Shown: piece by piece, positions 41,356 through 45,681 of the stretch | Layout: every line of letters starts with the position of its first letter | How positions within the stretch are numbered: position 1 is the stretch's first letter | Source: an uncultured Mediterraneibacter sp. | GTDB lineage: Bacteria > Bacillota > Clostridia > Lachnospirales > Lachnospiraceae | Direction of reading: 5' to 3' | Assembly (NCBI GenBank): GCA_944377745.1 | Contig: CALWFV010000026.1 | Location: 1 to 45,681, forward strand | DNA length: 45,681 nucleotides | Notes under the pieces: generated by a model | The model's database searches: none | Told to the model about the DNA's origin: nothing | What the model saw: the letters and a program-made list of their open reading frames with translations, nothing else | Made by a program: the position numbers and the translations under genes

Positions 41356-42117
41356 TTATAAAAATTCCGTCATTTCCCTCCGGTAACGCTTCGGAAGATG
41401 TGTCTGCTGCAGTTTCGGATTTTCTCTTTCTCTGATAGAGATAGATTCAAAAAAACCTTTCCAGAGTCTCTCATATTTTTTCTCTCCTTCTGAAACTCTT
41501 GACGCGGCCTCTTCTTCCAAATCTTCTCCCCACACCAGTCTCCACCTCTCCTTTGCCCTGTGTACAAGGAACGCTCCGTGAGTCTTATCATAGATCATCC
41601 AGTTTTCGAGAGGAAAGCGGTCGCTAAAATGGTCTGCGATGCATGTCAGCACCTGGCTTTTCGGAGAGATCTCCGAAAAAAGCGCCCCGCTCTCCAGCTC
41701 ACGAAATCGAATAAACTCCTTGTAGACGTGGGCTTCATTCGAAACACGCCTGCTCAGCTCAAAGACCTTTGCCACATCCGGATTTCCGAGATGATCCATG
41801 ATCTTTGTACTGTCATCAAGCCGTCTTGCCTCCTGCATCATGCGGAATACGGCCCCGCCTTTTCGCGCGTCGTCTGAGAGGATCGCATGGTAAACATCCC
41901 AGTACGCGTTATACCCCAGGTTTCTCTTTATCATCCTCTGGAGACTCTCCGATTTTTGTTCCGTCTCAATGACGGTCTTATATTCACAGAAAAGCTGCTG
42001 CTGGATCTTTCCTTTCAGTTCGATCCCCGCCTCCCCATGCCGCTCTTCCTTCCATGCATCGTAGAGAGCGGAACAGATCCCTGTCACTGTATCATTGCAT
42101 ATATATACCTGCTTCAT
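41356..42117 (-). CDS. TIGR03915/DUF4130-type DNA metabolism protein
   Basis: 253 residues beginning MKQVYICNDTVTGICSALYDAW, with the family stretches RMMQEARRLDDSTKIMDHLGNP, HVYKEFIRFRELESGALFSEISPKSQVL and DHFSDRFPLENWMIYDKTHGAF. The terminal region WKGFFESISIRERENPKLQQTHLPKRYRREMTEF is the most conserved. The family always accompanies the radical SAM protein encoded 13 bases upstream and is thought to act with it on DNA. It is soluble, and the precise reaction is unknown. The shared promoter is under SOS control (see the site at 43482). Confidence 0.88.
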   Translation of the reverse strand: MKQVYICNDTVTGICSALYDAWKEERHGEAGIELKGKIQQQLFCEYKTVIETEQKSESLQRMIKRNLGYNAYWDVYHAILSDDARKGGAVFRMMQEARRLDDSTKIMDHLGNPDVAKVFELSRRVSNEAHVYKEFIRFRELESGALFSEISPKSQVLTCIADHFSDRFPLENWMIYDKTHGAFLVHRAKERWRLVWGEDLEEEAASRVSEGEKKYERLWKGFFESISIRERENPKLQQTHLPKRYRREMTEFL

Positions 42118-42130
42118 ATGTTCCCCGCTT

Positions 42131-43465
42131 TCATTGAAAATCAGTTCCGGCAGAATGTACTGCCGCCATGTTCATATCGTCAAAAAGAGTAAGCTGTCTG
42201 TAGGTCATGCCTTCGGTGCCTTCCGGAAGCCGTTCTTTTGTATTGAGCAGATTTCTTGTGATGTAGTCTTCCTCAATCCTGACCGGATACATCATCTTTC
42301 CGCCGCATGTCAGAAAATAGAGCGCGCGTTTGAGGACCACTCCCATTTTTTTCAGATCATTAAATTCCAGTCTGCCGAGCCGTCTCGCCTTTACGATGCG
42401 TGACGCAGATTTATAGCCGATCCCGGGGACTCTCAGCAGAGTCCGGTAATCCGCAGTGTTCACCTCCACCGGGAAGAATTCGAGATGCTTCAGAGCCCAG
42501 CAGCACTTTGGATCAAGGAACACATTGAAATTCGGATTTTCTTCATCGAGCAGCTCCTTCGCCTCAAAATGGTAATATCTCAAAAGCCAGTCCGCCTGAT
42601 AAAGCCTGTGTTCCCTGAGAAGAGGCGGTCCCTCCTCTCTGATCGCCGGAAGCGCTTTATCGCTGTTTACCGGAACAAAAGCCGAGTAAAATACTCTCTT
42701 CAGGTCAAACTTTTTGTAAAGAGCCTCAGCTACATTGAGGATCTGATAATCCGTCTCGGGAGTCGCTCCGATGATCATCTGCGTGCTCTGTCCGGCCGGA
42801 ACAAACCTGGGCGCGTTCTTATACACTGCAATCTCCTGTCGGTTCTCCCTTGTCTTCTCCTGCACGAGGCGCATAGGCTTCAGGATATTCTTCCGTGATT
42901 TGTGAGGGGCCAGGAGCCGCAGACCTTCCGCAGTAGGCAATTCAAGATTCACGCTCATCCTGTCCGCCAGAAAACCGGTAAGCCGAATCAGACGTTCGTC
43001 CGCTCCCGGGATCGCTTTCACATGGATATACCCCTGAAAACTGCAGACATAACGCAGTCTGTAAAGAGTCGCATAAATAAGTTCCATCGTATAGTCCGGA
43101 CTCTTTAGTATCCCGGAACTGAGGAACAGACCTTCGATATAATTTCTCCGGTAAAACTCCATCGTCAGATCACATACCTCCTCCGGAGTAAAAGACGCTC
43201 TGACCACGTCGTTTGAAGATCGGTTCACACAATATTTACAGTCATATATGCACTCATTCGTAAACAGGATCTTGAGCAGAGATATGCATCTCCCGTCCGC
43301 CGAAAAACTGTGGCAGATTCCTGACCTGCTGCAGTTTCCCATTCCGGTTCCGTCCCCCTTCCGGTCAACGCCGCTGGAAGTGCAGGCCACATCATATTTT
43401 GCCGCATCTGAAAGGATGCTCAGTTTATCATATAAGGGCATATCTGCCATCACTCTGTCACTCAT
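42131..43465 (-). CDS. Putative DNA modification/repair radical SAM protein (TIGR03916 type)
   Basis: 444 residues from the ATG at 43465 (AAGGAGGGG). The radical SAM cluster is CIYDCKYC (Cys72, Cys76, Cys79). Additional Cys lie upstream (28, 45, 51, 60). The C-terminus has a helix-hairpin-helix DNA-binding motif, LLRVPGIGYKSASRIVKARRLGRL. The combination of radical SAM and HhH with the TIGR03915 partner suggests a DNA-lesion repair or base-modifying enzyme. The start choice drops a 32-residue extension that would overlap the SOS box. The gene sits after an SOS-regulated promoter, strengthening the repair assignment. Confidence 0.9.
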   Translation of the reverse strand: MSDRVMADMPLYDKLSILSDAAKYDVACTSSGVDRKGDGTGMGNCSRSGICHSFSADGRCISLLKILFTNECIYDCKYCVNRSSNDVVRASFTPEEVCDLTMEFYRRNYIEGLFLSSGILKSPDYTMELIYATLYRLRYVCSFQGYIHVKAIPGADERLIRLTGFLADRMSVNLELPTAEGLRLLAPHKSRKNILKPMRLVQEKTRENRQEIAVYKNAPRFVPAGQSTQMIIGATPETDYQILNVAEALYKKFDLKRVFYSAFVPVNSDKALPAIREEGPPLLREHRLYQADWLLRYYHFEAKELLDEENPNFNVFLDPKCCWALKHLEFFPVEVNTADYRTLLRVPGIGYKSASRIVKARRLGRLEFNDLKKMGVVLKRALYFLTCGGKMMYPVRIEEDYITRNLLNTKERLPEGTEGMTYRQLTLFDDMNMAAVHSAGTDFQ

Positions 43466-43481
43466 ATTCGCCCCTCCTTTC

Positions 43482-43495
43482 CGAACATTTGTTCT
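43482..43495. promoter_or_regulatory. LexA (SOS) box of the radical SAM repair operon
   Basis: CGAACATTTGTTCT matches the Gram-positive LexA/DinR consensus CGAACnnnnGTTCG at all but the last position. It lies 17 bases before the radical SAM ATG, in the region where transcription should begin, so bound LexA would block the promoter. Confidence 0.78.
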
Positions 43496-43501
43496 TGTAC
43501 C

Positions 43502-43530
43502 AGAATAGCACATACGTTCTGTTTTTTCAA
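43502..43530 (-). promoter_or_regulatory. Promoter of the radical SAM repair operon, overlapping a half SOS site
   Basis: On the minus strand TTGAAA (43530-43525), 17 bases, TATTCT (43507-43502). Within the spacer, AGAACGTATGTGC is an imperfect second SOS box. Confidence 0.7.
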
Positions 43531-43539
43531 CTATTTCAC

Positions 43540-43587
43540 AAAAAAAGTGCCGTTCAGCCATCTTTTCAGATGATTGAACAGCACACT
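43540..43587 (-). terminator. Intrinsic terminator of ptsH-ptsI
   Basis: On the minus strand a long two-tier hairpin, GTGCTGTTCA...TGAACGGCAC with inner CATCT...AGATG, is followed by seven T's, 40 bases after ptsI. Confidence 0.85.
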
Positions 43588-43627
43588 TCTATTCTTCAGA
43601 TATAATGCACCACACTATGTGACTGTG

Positions 43628-45250
43628 TTATTCACACTCTCTGATCTTCTTTCTAAGCGGAAGAACCATGGACGGTGAAACAGACAGTTCATCCAGCCCC
43701 ATCTTAAGGAACGTCTCCGTAAGTTCAAGATCAGCCCCGAGTTCACCACAGATACCGATCCACGCCCCTTCTGCATGAGCGTTCTCAGCAGCCATCTTTA
43801 TCATTGCAAGCACCGCCGGGTGATGCGGATCATAGAACTCGTCAAGCTTCGAGTTCTGACGGTCGATCGCCAGTGTATACTGAGTCAGGTCATTTGTTCC
43901 CACACTGAAGAAATCAACTTCCTTCGCAAGATCACGGCTGACCATAACAGATGCCGGCGTCTCGATCATAATACCGAGCTCCACATCTTCCTTATACGGA
44001 ATGCCCTCACTCTTCAGTTCTTCCTTCACCTCCGCGATGATCTCCTTGATCTTAAGGACCTCTTTTACAGAAATGATCATTGGGAACATGATGGAGATAT
44101 TTCCAAACACTGCCGCGCGATACAATGCGCGAAGCTGAGTCTTGAAGATCTCCGGTCTGGTCAGACAGATACGGATCGCTCTGTATCCGAGAGCCGGGTT
44201 GTCCTCTTTGTCAAGTCCGAAATAATCAACCTGCTTGTCTGCTCCAATATCAAGCGTACGGATAATGACTTTCTTTCCCGCCATACTCTCGGCAACCTGC
44301 TTATAGACAGAAAACTGCTGCTCTTCCGTCGGGAAATCTGTATTCTCCAGATAGAGGAATTCGCTTCGGAACAAGCCGATCCCGCCTGCGTCATTTTTGA
44401 GCACGGCTCCAAGATCAGAGACATTTCCAATATTGGCATATACATTGATCTTCTGTCCGCTCTTCGTCACATTTTCTTTGCCCTTGAGCGTTTCAAGCAG
44501 CGCCTTCTGCTCCAGATCTTTCTCCCGCTTCTCCTCCATAGCCTTTCTGGTAGCTTCATCAGGATCAATATAGAGAGTTCCTGTAAATCCGTCGATGATC
44601 GCGTCTTTTCCGTCATACTCCTGACGGAGCGCCTCTCCCAGCCCGATCACGGCCGGTATGTTCATAGTCCGGGCCAGAATCGCGGTATGTGAATTGGATG
44701 AGCCATACATTGTAGCAAAGCCCAGGACTTTGCTCTTGTCAAGCTGGACCGTCTCGCTCGGTGCAAGATCGTCCGCCGCGATGATGCACGGCTCGTCCAT
44801 CTCTTTTATCCCGCCGCTGACACCGCAGAGGATATCCAGCACACGCTCGGAGACATCCTTTACATCCGCAGCACGCCCCTGCATGTAAGCGTCATCCATA
44901 GCCGCAAACATCTTTGCAAAGTTGTCAGCGGTTGTAGCCACAGCATATTCCGCATTCACTTCCTGAGTACGGATGATATTTTCAATGGACTCAAGATAAT
45001 CCAGATCCTCCAGCATCATCTGATGAATCTCAAAAATCATGGCGTTTGCTTCTCCCACATCGTCAAGAGCTTTATCATAAAGCTTCTTTAACTGGGATAC
45101 CGCCGTGTCTTTCGCCTGCTGAAAGCGGGCCCACTCTTCGTCAACATTGTCAACATGAGTCCTTTTGATTACTTTTTCATTTCTCTGATAAAATAAAAGC
45201 TTTCCGATGGAAACACCGCCGAATACACTTTTGCCACTTATCGTAACCAT
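43628..45250 (-). CDS. ptsI: PTS enzyme I (phosphoenolpyruvate-protein phosphotransferase)
   Basis: 540 residues, slightly shorter than the usual ~570. The phosphorylated His is 188 in GSSNSHTAILAR, the PEP-binding domain carries GIGLFRSEFLYL and FGTNDLTQY-type SVGTNDLTQYTLAIDR, and the catalytic Cys is in GICGELGAD near 500. The ATG follows the ptsH stop by three bases, so the pair is one operon. It transfers phosphate from PEP to HPr and starts sugar import by all PTS permeases. Confidence 0.96.
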   Translation of the reverse strand: MVTISGKSVFGGVSIGKLLFYQRNEKVIKRTHVDNVDEEWARFQQAKDTAVSQLKKLYDKALDDVGEANAMIFEIHQMMLEDLDYLESIENIIRTQEVNAEYAVATTADNFAKMFAAMDDAYMQGRAADVKDVSERVLDILCGVSGGIKEMDEPCIIAADDLAPSETVQLDKSKVLGFATMYGSSNSHTAILARTMNIPAVIGLGEALRQEYDGKDAIIDGFTGTLYIDPDEATRKAMEEKREKDLEQKALLETLKGKENVTKSGQKINVYANIGNVSDLGAVLKNDAGGIGLFRSEFLYLENTDFPTEEQQFSVYKQVAESMAGKKVIIRTLDIGADKQVDYFGLDKEDNPALGYRAIRICLTRPEIFKTQLRALYRAAVFGNISIMFPMIISVKEVLKIKEIIAEVKEELKSEGIPYKEDVELGIMIETPASVMVSRDLAKEVDFFSVGTNDLTQYTLAIDRQNSKLDEFYDPHHPAVLAMIKMAAENAHAEGAWIGICGELGADLELTETFLKMGLDELSVSPSMVLPLRKKIRECE

Positions 45251-45253
45251 ATC

Positions 45254-45511
45254 TTATAAATTCTCCTTGAAGAATGCTTCTAATTCAGCGATTGCCTTAT
45301 CTTCATCTGCTCCTTCCGCAGAAACAGTAACTTCCTCTCCGCTCTTAACTCCAAGTCCCATAACTCCAAAGATCCTTTTCGCGTCGGCACTCTTCTCACC
45401 TTTCGCGATCTTGACAGCGGACTCATATCCTGCCGCCTGTTTTACGAGGATTCCTGCCGGCCGTGCATGGATTCCTTCCGGATCAGTAATCACATATTTA
45501 AATTCTTTCAT
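45254..45511 (-). CDS. ptsH: HPr phosphocarrier protein
   Basis: 85 residues with AAGGAGG before the ATG at 45511. The phospho-acceptor His15 lies in GIHARPAG. The site equivalent to regulatory Ser46 is Arg46 (ADAKRIFGVMGLG, where B. subtilis has LKSIMGVMSLG), so HPr kinase cannot modify this protein at the classical position. It is the first gene of the ptsH-ptsI operon. Confidence 0.95.
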   Translation of the reverse strand: MKEFKYVITDPEGIHARPAGILVKQAAGYESAVKIAKGEKSADAKRIFGVMGLGVKSGEEVTVSAEGADEDKAIAELEAFFKENL

Positions 45512-45552
45512 GGTTATATATCCTCCTTTAACCTTTTAGTGATTCTTTTTTT

Positions 45553-45581
45553 AGTATATAACACATTGTATGAATTTTCAA
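45553..45581 (-). promoter_or_regulatory. Promoter of ptsH-ptsI
   Basis: On the minus strand TTGAAA (45581-45576), 17 bases, TATACT (45558-45553), about 45 bases before the HPr ATG. Confidence 0.72.
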
Positions 45582-45631
45582 TCAAGTTTAGCCGGATTTT
45601 ATGCACGGGAGTTTGACAGTTGAATAAATAA

Positions 45632-45671
45632 AAAAGTACTTGCAGGCCGCATAAAACCTGCTTTTTTTATG
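45632..45671. terminator. Bidirectional terminator at the right edge
   Basis: GCAGG and CCTGC around an ~11-base loop, flanked by an A-rich tract to the left and seven T's to the right. It probably closes a gene lying beyond the window. Confidence 0.6.
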
Positions 45672-45681
45672 TCAATTTTTC

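Noticed and set aside
1-45681. CRISPR array or cas genes
   Set aside because: No regularly spaced repeats are seen; the only Cas4-like pattern is part of the helicase gene.

Overview
The window looks like a chromosome segment of a gut-type Clostridia (Bacillota), most likely a Lachnospiraceae. The support is the fused single-chain PurL, the HPr/enzyme I pair, the TIGR03915/TIGR03916-type repair pair, the flavodoxin lipoproteins, strong AGGAGG ribosome binding sites, and CcpA-era firmicute promoters of TTGAMA/TATAAT type. The genus cannot be fixed from the sequence alone.

Layout. (1) 1-5000, minus strand: an electron-transfer/redox accessory cluster (aldo/keto reductase, DUF362/flavodoxin lipoproteins, DUF4405 membrane protein, flavodoxin, LysR regulator, amidohydrolase, NADPH:FMN reductase). 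Five of its genes carry internal or terminal deletions or frameshifts. (2) 5170-31657: a roughly 26.4 kb island bracketed by two nearly identical ~120 bp copies of a tRNA-Met(CAT) gene plus its terminator. Inside the left end are a truncated tyrosine integrase, a YczE-like membrane protein, an amidohydrolase fragment and small fragments of a conjugative element (beta-clamp, sigma-like factor, response regulator). Inside the right end are a relaxase pseudogene, a DUF3849 gene, another element gene and two tRNA-like sequences. (3) 8997-27565, the island's cargo: a single-strand glycoside utilisation locus in three transcription units. These are MFS/GPH symporter-GH3; AraC regulator-GH3-small ORF-DUF5605 hydrolase-GH78 rhamnosidase-GH43; and SGGG esterase-like hydrolase-HPr-like small protein-GPH symporter-GH2. 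None of the enzymes has a signal peptide. The system therefore appears to import small rhamnosylated or acylated glycosides intact and dismantle them in the cytoplasm. (4) 31673-45681: core chromosome with tRNA-Val, purL, a TIGR01906 membrane protein, a divergent LysR, a Cas4-like/DinG helicase, slipin-NfeD, an SOS-box-controlled DNA repair radical SAM pair, and ptsI-ptsH.

How it works together: tRNA-Val and tRNA-Met share one promoter, and the tRNA-Met end is the island's insertion point. The island has lost its own mobility (integrase catalytic domain missing, relaxase frameshifted and without an ATG), so the glycoside cargo is now effectively fixed. The items most worth pursuing are the cargo locus with its unusual esterase-like protein and HPr-like partner, the shared C-terminal helical tail on GH2 and GH3 enzymes, the element-borne tRNA-like pair, a LysR protein lacking its DNA-binding domain, and the high density of deletion scars, which could be biological or an assembly artefact.
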